From: Cytospora piceicola
Lineage: Eukaryota; Ascomycota; Sordariomycetes; Diaporthales; Cytosporaceae
Assembly (NCBI GenBank): GCA_023375675.1
Contig: JALQBC010000001.1
Location: 930,001 to 994,000 of the forward strand
Direction: 5' to 3'
Length of the DNA stretch: 64,000 bases
The translations under genes and the position numbers were made by a program. Shown in pieces: positions 1 to 10,119 of this stretch. Each line of letters begins with the position of its first letter. Position 1 is the stretch's first letter. Under the pieces are notes generated by a model that saw nothing but the letters and a program-made list of their open reading frames with translations, was not told where the DNA came from and made no database searches.

Positions 1-29
1 AAGCCGGGGAAGGAGGCCATGTAGGCATG

Positions 30-964
30 TCATCTCGGAGGACGAGAGAAGCGCCATACTATTACAGCAGTCAGCTTTCTGTACTTAGCATGGTACGAGT
101 GTTGGGTAATGCTCACCAAGACCGAGGCTGGAAGTGTTAGCACATCCACCAACTGGGCTGGCAATGCTTTCTGGATCATCAGTGCCGGGGCAATGAAGTT
201 CAACAGCCAGAACCTGAAGCAGAACTCCCAGCCTGCCTTCCACCTGTACCAAGGTATGGCCGGGTGCATCCTCCTATCTGCCAGGGCGCGTCCCAGGCCC
301 AACCATCCCATCGCCGGCCCGGGGCCCGCGAACACGCACATGGACAACATGCCATAATAGCTCGAGCCAGCCACTACTTGGGTAAAACAGTCAGTCCGTT
401 AGCGATTGGCGCTGCGTGGTCACAATACAGAAAAGCACGACCCCAGTCGGCGCCCCAAGGGACGTTCGGCCGGAAGGGAACGCGCCCCTGCAGGCCAGGC
501 CGTTATAGAATGCTGGAGAGCAACTTACTGCTGCAGCCAGTGACGATGCCCAGTAATATGGCAGGCGTCATGCGACTGTACATTTTATGCAAATGGTCCC
601 GGATGCCGACAAAGCGGTCCTTGGGCTCTGTTGTCTTGATCTTGCCCTTACACGCGGGGCATCGTAACGTCTTTGTGCTCTCGCGCTCGTGTTCTGAGAT
701 CCACCGCAGCATGCAGTCCTCGTGCGCCTCGAGGCTGCACGGGCAGGCGTTTACCCAGACGGCATTGGGACTCTCGGCGGGCGTTTGTAGGCAGATGAAG
801 CAACTTCGAAGGTTCGGGTCGGTTTGGGTGCGTTGCAGTTTGGGAGGGGGTGTGGGAGCGGCGTTGGTCGTGGTGGCGGATGATGAGGACATGGCGGGTG
901 GGTTCGAGGAGGCGAGGCTGGTTGCTGGAGCCTCGTTCGTGTCGGTGTTGGAGGAGGAGGACAT
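30..964 (-). CDS. RING-CH (RINGv) membrane E3 ubiquitin ligase, MARCH-like
   Basis: Two exons, 964-529 and 376-30, joined across a GTAAGT...AG intron in phase 1, give about 260 residues. The N-terminal 45 residues are Ser/Thr/Pro-rich. A C4HC3 RING-variant finger follows at about residues 54-107: CFIC, then CPC, H-x2-C, and CPAC. It is followed by hydrophobic stretches (PAILLGIVTGC into the exon-2 start, then a Gly-rich segment and LLNFIAPALMI), as expected for a membrane ligase. By family knowledge these proteins pass ubiquitin from an E2 to membrane substrates of mitochondria or the ER; the substrate is not visible. The order (N-terminal RINGv, then membrane segments) resembles MARCH5. The C-terminus is uncertain because another intron near the window edge could extend the protein beyond position 30. 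Confidence 0.8.
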
Positions 965-2242
965 GTCTTTAGTTTGGATTTGGGTGGCAGTCTGGACAAG
1001 GTTGGGAGTCAGGGAGACTAATGCTCTCTTTCAGATCACGTATATCCTCCGCGGATAATTGGGTGGTTGATCAACCACAGCCCGCTGAAAGCGCAAATCG
1101 TCAAGCGCCGTGTGCCTGCAGAGGGAGGCGGCTGAGCGCCAGCACGAATGTCCACAGGTCTTCCCCGAAGGCTCGTATTATGTACGGTATTGTTTCGGCA
1201 ACACGGCAGAGTCGGTCGCATTAGTTGGTCATGTTTGTTTGAGTTGTAGTGTTGGGGATATTGCACGGGTGGCAAAGATTGCGGTTTTCTAATGGACTAC
1301 CATTATTAGGGATAGTCCAGACTGCGGCGCAAACAAAACCAACAGGAAATAATCTGGTAGAAGAAGAGGTCACAAGGAGCAGACCTGACTTGCGGCGTCG
1401 TTTGGTGTTAGGGTGTTGGTTTGGGAGGGGTCAAATCATCAAACCCATGCTCTTGTGCAATTGTCACCAGCTCGCCTAGCAGCCTAGTTCGCCCGGGGGG
1501 TTTAAGGTTCGGAGCTGCTTCGGGGCAGTGTTTGGGGGGGGATGGGGGGGTTGCGTTACAGGGAAGGGTGGCAGTTAGGGATTGTTATGCTGGGGACGTC
1601 ATAGAAGCTACCAACTATAGGGTTAGGGCAACCAACCATTGAATGATTACTCTACAAACACACAGCCAACACAGCCTTCAGCTACCAGCCATGGAGGTCT
1701 CAGCTTCAGGTTACTCTCTCAGGCCTCTCAATATGATTAGAGAGAAAAGTAATATAGTGTGGATTTGAGCAGATCATCACCTCTGGATGCTACATAGTAG
1801 ATCGTCAAGTACAGAAATAGTATGTAGTAGCATATTTCTATGTTTCTACATGTAGAGAATGCATTCCTATCTACCTAGGTACTTAGGTAATCGTACTATA
1901 CTGTTCTGACTGTGTACTGTGTAATGTAAGCGTGTGCTGAAAAGCCGCCCATGCAAGATCCCTGCTGGGCGATCTTCTAGAACCACCTGGGCAGGCCGGG
2001 CAGTAATCGGTACAGTAGCAGCCCCTCAGCCCCTCCATCCTGGGCTTTCAGTCACTCACTGTCCAGCTGCTCCCCACCATAATACTCAGGTACACAAACA
2101 ACCGAACAACATCGCCATCTGCACCAACACCAACACCAAAACAGCCTACTATTTCTGGAACTTACTGTTTTCCCACTCTAAAATACTGTAACTCTAACAA
2201 ATCGCACCCTCTCACCTTTCGGATCCCCCTTGATCCTCTACC
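965..2242. other. Divergent intergenic region between the RING-CH gene and sgt2
   Basis: I see no convincing coding frame here. It should contain both promoters. Positions 1871-1889 hold a TACCTAGGTA/ACTTAGGTA palindromic tract of the kind scattered through the window. A G-rich stretch lies near 1530-1550. Confidence 0.5.
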
Positions 2243-3462
2243 ATGGTATGTTCACCCCTACAGAATAACATTCCTCCCCCAGCTAAGACATGACCCGCTG
2301 ATCTTCCCTTCCCGCCAGGCCACCACATCTAAGCAGCGCCTCGCGCTGGCCATTTGCGACTTCCTCTCCACCTCAGTTACCGATGGAACTCTGCCAGCCG
2401 ATGATCAGGACTCCATCGATGTCGCTGTCAACTGCATCGCCGAATCCTTCAAGGTCGACCCCACCGACAAGGCCGCCGTAGCAGGCGCCATCGGCGACCA
2501 GAACCTGCTCAAGATCTACGGTGTCTACGAGAAGCTCAAGGACGCCACCAAGCCCGCCGCCGGCGCCGCCCCCGCCCCTGAGTCCTCCGCACCCGCAGAC
2601 CCGGTATCAGTCTCCGAGGACGCCAAGAAGGAGGCCGAGAAGCTCAAGGGCCAGGGCAACGCCGCCATGGCGCAGAAGGACTACCCCAGGGCCATCGACC
2701 TCTACACCCAGGCCCTGTCCCTGAACCCCGGCAACGCCATCTTCCTGTCCAACCGCGCCGCCGCCTACAGCGCCGCCAAGGACCACGAGAGCGCCAGGGC
2801 CGACGCCGAGGCCGCTGTCACCGTGGACCCCAAGTACACCAAGGCATGGAGCCGCCTGGGTCTCGCGCGCTTCGCCCTTGGCGACGCCAGGGGGTCCATG
2901 GAGGCATACCAGAAGGGTATCGAGCACGAGGGCAACGGCGGCAGCGATGCCATGAAGAAGGGCTTCGAGACGGCACGGAAGAGGACCGAGGAGCTCGAGG
3001 CCGACGAGGTCGCCGCCAGGGATGGCGGCGGTGCTGCTCCCGGTGGCGCTGGCCCCAACCTGAACGACCTGGCAGGCATGTTCGGCGGCGGCGGCGGCGG
3101 CGGTGGTGGTGGTGGCATGCCCGACCTGAGCTCCATCATGAGCAACCCCATGTTCGCTTCTATGGCCCAGAACCTGATGGGCAACCCTGATATCATGAAC
3201 AACCTTATGAGCAACCCGAGACTGCGCGACATGGCCAGCTCGTTCGGCAACGGAGGTGGCATGCCAGATATGTCTGCGCTGATGTCCGACCCTAACATAG
3301 CAGATATGTAAGTCTTGGAACCTTATCCCCGGGTACTTTACAATTTACAGGAGCTAACATACCTCCAGGGCACGTAATTTGATGGGTGGTGCAGGCGGTG
3401 CTGGTGCCGGTGCTGGTGCCGGAGCTGGCGCCGGACCGGGAGCTGGCGCTGGCAACCAGTAA
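2243..3462 (+). CDS. sgt2: Small glutamine-rich TPR co-chaperone SGT2
   Basis: Three exons: 2243-2245, 2319-3307 and 3369-3462, giving 361 residues. The first exon is only the ATG, cut off by a GTATGT donor. The product starts MATTSKQRLALAICDFL, the N-terminal dimerisation domain that binds Get4/Get5. A TPR block follows at about residues 105-220 (EKLKGQGNAAMAQKDYPRAI onward); such TPRs dock Hsp70/Hsp90/Hsp104 C-termini. Then come a Gly-rich linker, Met/Asn-rich motifs (MSNPMFASMAQNLM, LMSNPRLRDM) that in this family bind tail-anchor helices, and a Gly/Ala/Pro tail. Known role: cytosolic capture of tail-anchored membrane proteins for the GET pathway. The second intron (3308-3368) splits a Met codon and restores MARNLMGG, confirming the junction. 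Confidence 0.93.
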
Positions 3463-4465
3463 ATGCCTGATTTATTCGTCCGCTTTTCTACGTACGGCCT
3501 CGTTTTTATTGCCTCGCATAATAGAAGCTTAACATTCGAGCTCACAAGAAATCCAAACTTGATCATTGACGCTCGATTCATGTTCCTCTCACTCGTTCAG
3601 TCTCAACCCAACCCAACCCAGCCGCGAGCTATGGGGAGACACAACACTGGCAAAGGCGCCTTGCGCCTCGTCGACAGCGAACTTGCTACCTTGAGAGGCT
3701 GTGGCGAAACCTCCGCGTGGATTCCCAGGCTACCCAGACTCTTCCACTATTTCGCCTCTTTGATGCCATTCGTCTGTCGTCTTTCTTGCCCACCATGTTT
3801 CGTACCGTCATTGTACCTCACCGTAGCGTTGTGCGTCCTACCCAACCAAGACCCTTCCCCTTTGCTTGTATTCTTTTCGTTTCCTCCATACCTATCACTC
3901 CCCGAAAATCTGCCTTCTTCAGGTGGTCCCTACAAGTTTCCTACTCAAATACCCCGGGTCATCATATTTTCCAACGGCGGAAGACGAGGATGAAGTTTTC
4001 TGAGGAGTACTAGGATGCATAGATGTGCAGGGTTTCGAGGCTCCGGTCCTGTGTGCACGCCTTGTAACACTGGCGAGCTCCATCGTCGAGGCAGCCTCCC
4101 CGGGTGTGTTTCCGCTCGAGATGTAGTACATGGGCATAGTTATCAGGTCGGGAAGGGGAAGGTCCAAATAGGTAAACAGGTGAGAAGTGTATCTGCTCTT
4201 ACCTAGGTGGCATAATACAAACATTTCAACTTTCATCCTCGTGCCTTCTGTTGCCATCTAGGCGACGTACGGGCCTGTGCCTTCCACATCTTGGAATCTA
4301 GTGGTACTTTGAGGCTTGAACCTCGGATTTCGGTTGGCATTGCCAACAATCATCAACGGGCAAAGGCCTTTTTGTTATCCAATAGACGCCGTCAACTCTA
4401 ACATTCCACCTACGTAACACCTCAAGAAGAAACCTTTCCCAGCGCTACCAACTCAAACCGGCACA
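3463..4465. other. Intergenic region after sgt2
   Basis: It includes the sgt2 3' UTR. Open frames on both strands overlap each other and show no recognisable domain, so I call no gene. Confidence 0.4.
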
Positions 4466-5026
4466 ATGGCTAGCCGAGAGACTGGGGCCGGGGGGAACCC
4501 CTCCAGGCACAGAATATCCGTCATCGCCAGCGTACTGGTAGAATACGCTCACAGACGGCGCCAACTCGACAAGTATCACAAGACGGAGGTTGAAAATATC
4601 ACAACAGCTACGATAGAGGAGGCAATGAACGACGTGCGGAGGCTCCCAGGGCCACGAACACTCCTCCGGTGCCTGCTTGCCATCTACAGGGCCAGTCTCG
4701 CGGTTGAGATGCCGGCTCTCTGGAGGGTGAGATTTGCCTTCATTTGGGTCCGGGTCTCGTTGCGGCTCTTCTTCCGCTCCTCGTTGGCTTACGGCCTCAT
4801 ATTCTGGTCGTGGTTCCTGGTGTTCTTCGGGCGGCTGGCGAAGTGCTCGACGGCTACTTTTCGGGACCTGGGAGGGGTGCATGACGAGATTGTGTTGCGA
4901 GCGTCGAACGAATTGCAGATGAGCAGCCGCGACGCGAGGGGCTTTGTCTGGAGGGTGCGAGTTGCGGTACTCTTCTGCGAACTCGTCGGTCTCTTTAGAG
5001 AATGGGACAGCGAGGAGGGGGTATGA
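4466..5026 (+). CDS. Hypothetical small membrane protein
   Basis: A single open frame of 186 residues whose ATG sits in a good context (cacaATGGct). Two hydrophobic aromatic segments near residues 86-103 (RVRFAFIWVRVSLRLFF) and 108-124 (LAYGLIFWSWFLVFF) suggest membrane insertion, flanked by charged helices. I recognise no family. A similar-length frame exists on the opposite strand, and its Pro/Arg/Glu-rich product looks like a shadow. Reading could continue through an unrecognised intron near the 3' end. Confidence 0.4.
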   Translation: MASRETGAGGNPSRHRISVIASVLVEYAHRRRQLDKYHKTEVENITTATIEEAMNDVRRLPGPRTLLRCLLAIYRASLAVEMPALWRVRFAFIWVRVSLRLFFRSSLAYGLIFWSWFLVFFGRLAKCSTATFRDLGGVHDEIVLRASNELQMSSRDARGFVWRVRVAVLFCELVGLFREWDSEEGV

Positions 5027-5914
5027 CAGTTTTCTTTTGTGCCCGGAAGACAACTACTTACATGGGCAAGAGGTACAGGCATTGTTTGGTACACAGAAAC
5101 ATAGCGATCAGACTACAGTGGTAGTGACAGGTATGGATGACAGCGGACTAGATGACATGATACCAGAGCGGATTATTGGTTACTACAGGCACTTCCAAAG
5201 AATAGCGCTGATAGCCGGCAGGGCTGCCATACCTACGACAAAGATGTTGGTTATCAACTGAATTGTCACTAATATCCTGTGGGAATCACAGTCTTCGAAA
5301 AATACATATGTCCCCGAGCCCTCCCCAGGTGGGCTTGGTATGTAGGCGGCAGTCCAGCAGACACAACATTTGCCGGCTGGGGAGGTTATTTGGGTGCCAG
5401 ATTCAAAAACTCGGTCGAGTATCGAATTGGTGGATGAGACCAGAAAATTACTTCGTAGTCCAGCGTCATTGGCGGAAACTTCTGCAAGTAAACGGTGGCC
5501 TGGCCCCGAGCAATACAAGACAGGGCTACTGCACATGGGAGTGGACACAACGGTCTTGACTACGCACCACTCATCACAACTGCCGACGAAGACAGCCCGG
5601 TACCGATCAGTATGCAAGCTCACGTTTGCATTACGGGGACTGTTTCCAGTAAACGAGTTGACCAAATGACAAGGTTAAGAAAGGTCTTGTGTCGTTAAAC
5701 ACGGAAGTTAGGTTCCGCAGATGTGGTTCCAATATGGGAAAGTCTGGAGTATTGGCTAAAAGGAGCGTGTCTTGTCTCCACGTTCAACACCAATAACGAG
5801 AACTCCTATAAAGAGGCTCCTGTGTTGCCTGACCTTTGGGTAGTATGACTTGACGGTCAAGCCACTGGCAGAGCTTAGCCATTCGAGCGACTGGACAAAC
5901 GCCGAGAAAGCAAA
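5027..5914. other. Intergenic region upstream of the AA9 gene
   Basis: A minus-strand open frame (5183-5665, 160 codons) has one hydrophobic stretch but no recognisable family or splice support. Otherwise this is the probable promoter of the AA9 gene. Confidence 0.35.
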
Positions 5915-7223
5915 ATGAAGCAAGTGACACTTCTACTAGCCTTCGCTGCCTCAGTTTGGGCACACGGGTATGTTGACAACGCTACAATAGGAGGAGAGTA
6001 TTATCAGGTATGACCATCGTCTAGACGATCCGTGCATGTGTAGTCATGGAGACAATACTGACGCCTCTAGTTCTACCAACGTACGCTCGTCCGGATTCTG
6101 ACGAAGACTCCATAACACCCTGAAATGTTATATTAACTCTTGACACAGCCTACACGGACCCTTACTATTCTACTCCGGTTAGCCTCAGATCCAATTGCCT
6201 GTATCCTTGTACTCAACATGTGCTGATATCGTGTATCGCAATGTAGCCAGAAAGGATCTCACGCCCCATACAAGGCAACGGCCCAGTCACAGATGTTACC
6301 TACACCGATCTCCAATGCGGAGGAGACACGGTCGACGGCATCGTGGGAAGTGAACCGGCCCCCCTCCACGCCACGGCCGCCGCGGGTTCAACGGTCACGC
6401 TTCACTGGACGCTCTGGCCTGACAGTCATGTCGGTCCTGTAGTTACCTATGTAAGTCCTTGCTTCTTGAATCATATTTCTGGAGAATTATGTTGCCCAAA
6501 ACATGTCCCAACTCGTGGACATTCGTTTTGGAACGATACTGACTGAGATTGTTTGATAGATGGGTCGGTGCCCAGATACAGGATGCCAGGATTACCTGCC
6601 CGGGACCGAGTAAGTGGGGGCGATACCCCCGTCCCTGTGAAATTGGGATCACTGGGACTCGGAAAGAAAATGGCCCGGGGTGAGCTAACACCTTGTTCCA
6701 CTCGCAACAGTGCCATCTGGTTCAAGATCGCGGAGGCGGGTCGTGACGGGACTTCGAGCACTTGGGGCGACGTGAGTCCACTTTCCAGTTCCCCAGCAGC
6801 ACCGTGGCGATCATCCCTGCTCACCAGAAAAAAAAAAACACAGTCCTCCCTGATGGTCTCCGGCAACGCTGGCGTGCAGTACACCATCCCGTCGTGCCTC
6901 AAGGCCGGCTATTACCTCGTGCGCCACGAGATCATCGCTCTCCACGCTGCCTATTCGTACCCCGGGGCTCAGTTCTACCCCGGCTGCCACCAGCTCAAAA
7001 TCACGAGCAGTGGTACGACCATCCCCAGTAGTCTCGTCGCCTTCCCGGGAGCTTATAAGGGGACTGACGCGGGTGTTACTTATGATGCTTATAAAGGTAA
7101 GCACAGTGGAGAGAGCATCATGATTGCTTTCATTTTTTTAAATCTGAAGTGGACCGAGTCAAAGGCTAAAAAGTGGTAGCAACTACTTACACAGTACCGG
7201 GCCCGGACGTGTTCACTTGTTAG
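5915..7223 (+). CDS. Secreted AA9 lytic polysaccharide monooxygenase (former GH61)
   Basis: Eight exons: 5915-6007, 6071-6080, 6149-6177, 6247-6450, 6560-6609, 6711-6771, 6844-7096 and 7195-7223, giving 242 residues. All junctions keep frame. The signal peptide [16 protein letters not shown] is followed at once by His17, the mature N-terminal His of the copper histidine brace. The second brace His is H105 in [12 protein letters not shown]. The axial Tyr and second-sphere Gln lie in AQFYPGC (Q192, Y194). The protein ends VPGPDVFTC, a usual AA9 terminus; there is no CBM1 tail. Known role: extracellular oxidative cleavage of cellulose or related glucans using copper and a reductant with O2/H2O2. 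Substrate regioselectivity cannot be read. Exon 2 is only 10 nt. The last long intron ends in an A-tract just before its acceptor. Confidence 0.95.
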
Positions 7224-8076
7224 AAGAGCGGTGATGGATTTGCGGTTCAATATTGTGAGCGAGCCTTTGTTGATTGGACACTGAGGATGGGTGTAGTTGG
7301 GCCCGGGTGCTTTGGTGACTGCATCCATATTGTACTAAATCATGATGAGACGTCCGCACTTACGTATGATGAGCTGAGGAGGAAATGAAAATCCGTCGAA
7401 GAGCTCGTGCGAAAAGGCTGAAATTGTCATCTACGAAATCTTATCGTGTCGTAGATCATTTCCAAATGAGCCGAGCGGCCCACCGTTGTGGGCTTGAGCA
7501 AAGCATGGGTTCTAAGGACTGACGCGTCCCTGAGCTGCACGCTCATCAAGGTTGACAAGAGAAATAATTATCGTTCGAGTCTCAATCGAGTTCCTGCGGC
7601 GAAAATTGCTTACAATGTTTAATACATGGGTATTTGCGGGCTGAAGGAAGACAAAACCGGAGCGAGGATGGGGAACGGGCCGGGGCGCCGAGCTTCTTCG
7701 AAATCGATATTGTCGGGCTGGCCAAAGCCAAGTTTCCTCCCTGCCTCCCCTCCCCCTAGGTAGAATAAGACTATGGGGTATTTTGCATGGTTCGGGTAAC
7801 CGGAAATCGCTTGCTTCACTCTATTTTAATTCCGGAACACGACCTAAGCCCCTTTCGTGGTCTCAGATGCGACACGCGTCAAGCAGATGGATGACGTTGC
7901 ATGTGAGGACGGGGGAGTTCTGGTGGAACAATTGATAACTTCGAGTAGGTCTTCATATCTTCAAGGTATATCTTTCTCTTTACGGCGGTTTCCCCATTCC
8001 TCCCGAATCCTTTGACAATTCGGATCTCGGAACGCGGGTCTCAGTGACACCAATAATTCACCACCACCACTACAAC
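7224..8076. other. Intergenic region between AA9 and the UstYa-like gene
   Basis: I see no gene here; only short unsupported frames are present. Confidence 0.4.
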
Positions 8077-8822
8077 ATGGCCTGGGGAACATGGTCCTAC
8101 ATACCAGTAGGCGACGATGCCTCCGACACCGAACACAAGGCCGGCTCATCAGACACCCCAAACCAGTCCAGGTCAACGGCCATCCCCGAATTCCTGAGAG
8201 CGGCCGCCTCGATACCACCACAGACATGGTGGACCACACTAAGCAGCGCCGCGGCCGTCGTCCTCCTCGGCTTGTTCCTATTTGTGCCCCGCCCGTGGCT
8301 TCCCGTGGACCGGCCAGACCAGAGTCACCACGTCGGCTGCGGGAACTCGACGGCGGAGGCGCAGGCCGCAGGGTGCAGATTCGACATCATGTCGTACACC
8401 TGGGTGCAGCCCGCCTGCTTCGACCAGGAGCTGATGTACGAGTTCCTTGGGCAGGGCGACTGGAGGTGGTACCCGGACGAGGAGACGGTGGAGGAGATGA
8501 CGGCCAGTGAGGTGGCGGATGGGCAGCGTGAGTATGTCTATGTGACGTGGGAATATTATACAGCACACTGCATATACAGTAAGTTCATATGTGATCCAGC
8601 AATCTTCTTTCTCGTAGTGATTGCTGACCAGATGTGTGAATATTAGTGTGGAAGAAGATGCACCGATCTCTGATGACATCGAGGTCGCTGGACGCATATG
8701 TCATGGACTACCGACACACAGAGCAATGCGAGATGGTACTGATGGATAGGGAACGGAAACTGGACAGCAGGAGCGTGATGCTTGTAACGAAATACCCTTC
8801 TTGCCCCATGGCTGCGGACTAA
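8077..8822 (+). CDS. UstYa/DUF3328-like single-pass membrane protein
   Basis: Two exons, 8077-8578 and 8647-8822, give 225 residues. I chose the ATG at 8077 (acaacATGGcc) over one 11 codons upstream. A cytosolic N-tail is followed by one membrane helix near residues 52-72 (SSAAAVVLLGLFLFVP). The lumenal part has CGNSTAEAQAAGCRFD, a Trp/Tyr-rich stretch (WVQPACFDQEL, WRWYPD), then TWEYYTAHCIYMWKKMHR across the splice and DYRHTEQCEM. This layout matches the widespread fungal family related to UstYa, in which paired HxxHC motifs carry oxidative ring-forming activity on ribosomal peptides. Here the two motifs read YTAHC and HTEQC, each missing one His, so catalysis is doubtful. No peptide precursor gene is visible nearby. 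Confidence 0.7.
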
Positions 8823-9661
8823 GTTCAAATCTGGGTAGGAGTCGATGTTGCGGACTATTTTTTCCCCTCCTTTATTTTCTTGAGCCTGGAGCTGGGGTGA
8901 CGGTTTTTCACGGGGTTCATGGCGTTACAAAGGGGTTACCGGAAAACCAACAGACGAGGTTTTATATAAGTAGTGATTACAGGAAGTTGACATCTTGAGA
9001 ATCAGGGGCATTGAACTTCCCGAGTTAAGATTGGAACCGCTATCTAGGTTTCGAACATCAAATGTGCCTATGGTCCGAACGGACGAAAAGGTGATTGCAG
9101 TGCATAGTCTTATAATGCCTCAGATATTTGTGACCGGTGACTGTAATAATTTGGACTGAAATTTCGGCCGTGGCATACCAGAGAAACATCTTCAATGCAA
9201 GACATTGTTCACACCTGACTTGCCATGGCTATCCTAACCTGGCCCTGGGTTTAGACTTGACAGACCAACTTAAAAATAAGTCAAACCCTATAACTCTGCA
9301 ATGACTGTCACCAGGTTCTAAGAATTATTACAAGATAGGTTTGAAACTCATTGTTCTTTCTATTAAATGAATGTTCACATACGAATATTGTGTAAAACCT
9401 TGCAAGAACGCATCGTGGAACATATTTTTAAAAGCAGTATGCACCGGACTAGCTGGCAATGACTATATACCTACTGAGTATGAATCGAAGGACTTCTGGC
9501 TAGATAGATGAAATATTTTAGAAATATTGGGAATCATTTAATCAATATATGATGGTTGATGTGAACAAGTCGTTAAGGAGCCAACTTCAATGGTCCTTAT
9601 AATACCCTTCTCAGCTGCCGAATTCATCCAACAGCCTTGACAATCAAGTCAGGCAATCACC
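8823..9661. other. AT-rich intergenic region before the tRNA pair
   Basis: No coding frame with support. The DNA becomes AT-rich from about 9000. The segment just before 9662 holds the upstream region of the first tRNA gene. Confidence 0.4.
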
Positions 9662-9808
9662 GGTCTGGTGGTCTAGTGGTATGATTCGCGCTTAGGGACT
9701 ACCCTGAGTTATATGCGCGAGGTCCGTGAGTAACATCCTAAGTTCAAGTACAATTCCGAGCAACAATATCTAACAATATAACAGCGGGTTCAATCCCCGG
9801 CCAGACCC
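9662..9808 (+). tRNA. tRNA-Pro(AGG), copy 1, with two insertions
   Basis: Exons 9662-9697, 9714-9725 and 9785-9808 assemble a complete 72-nt tRNA. The acceptor stem pairs GGTCTGG with CCAGACC, and the discriminator is C. The D arm is GTCT-AGTGGTA-TGAT, the anticodon stem CGCGC/GCGCG, the loop TTAGGGT with anticodon AGG, and the T arm CCGGG-TTCAATC-CCCGG. Insertion 1 (9698-9713, 16 nt) sits after position 37, the normal site for tRNA splicing endonuclease. Insertion 2 (9726-9784, 59 nt) interrupts the T stem between its first and second base pairs. It begins GTGAGT and ends CTAACAATATAACAG, as a spliceosomal intron would. The A box and B box (GGGTTCAATCCC) are intact but lie far apart. Confidence 0.9.
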
Positions 9809-9820
9809 TTAACAACTTCC

Positions 9821-9826
9821 TTTTTT
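9821..9826 (+). terminator. RNA polymerase III terminator (T6) of tRNA copy 1
   Basis: A run of six T on the coding strand 13 nt after the discriminator base, as expected for Pol III termination. Confidence 0.7.
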
Positions 9827-9942
9827 GCCTTTTCTCTCTTCCTTTCTTTTTTAAGTCGCCCTATTCTTTTTTCCCTTCCTGTCCAGAGCTAGTCACTCGG
9901 CTCTTATTCACCTCGAACGGCTATGACAAACAACAATTCCTA

Positions 9943-10089
9943 GGTCTGGTGGTCTAGTGGTATGATTCGCGCTTAGGGTGTACTCTGAGTTCATTGCGCG
10001 AGGTCCGTAAGTAGGATTCTAAGTTCAAATGCAATTCCGAGCAACAATGTCTAACAATATAACAGCGGGTTCAATCCCCGGCCAGACCC
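9943..10089 (+). tRNA. tRNA-Pro(AGG), copy 2, with two insertions
   Basis: Exons 9943-9978, 9995-10006 and 10066-10089 are identical over all 72 nt to copy 1, 134 bp upstream. Both insertions are at identical sites with identical lengths (9979-9994, 16 nt; 10007-10065, 59 nt), but their sequences have drifted: I count seven substitutions in the 59-nt insertion. The donor is GTAAGT here against GTGAGT in copy 1, while CTAACAATATAACAG at the 3' end is unchanged. Drift in the inserts against perfectly conserved exons argues that both genes make functional tRNA and that the inserts are removed. Confidence 0.9.
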
Positions 10090-10113
10090 TTCAATTAATA
10101 TCGTGAGATATAC

Positions 10114-10119
10114 TTTTTT
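10114..10119 (+). terminator. RNA polymerase III terminator (T6) of tRNA copy 2
   Basis: Six T residues, 25 nt after the discriminator base of the second tRNA gene. Confidence 0.65.

Noticed and set aside
3463..3993. 176-codon plus frame right after sgt2
   Set aside because: It begins at the sgt2 stop and resembles 3' UTR; composition is unlike a protein.
4445..5053. 202-codon minus frame opposite the small membrane protein
   Set aside because: Pro/Arg/Glu-rich shadow of the plus-strand frame, with no domain and a poorer start.
5183..5665. 160-codon minus-strand frame between the small membrane protein and the AA9 gene
   Set aside because: One hydrophobic stretch only, no family, no supporting splice sites, and it lies in the probable AA9 promoter.
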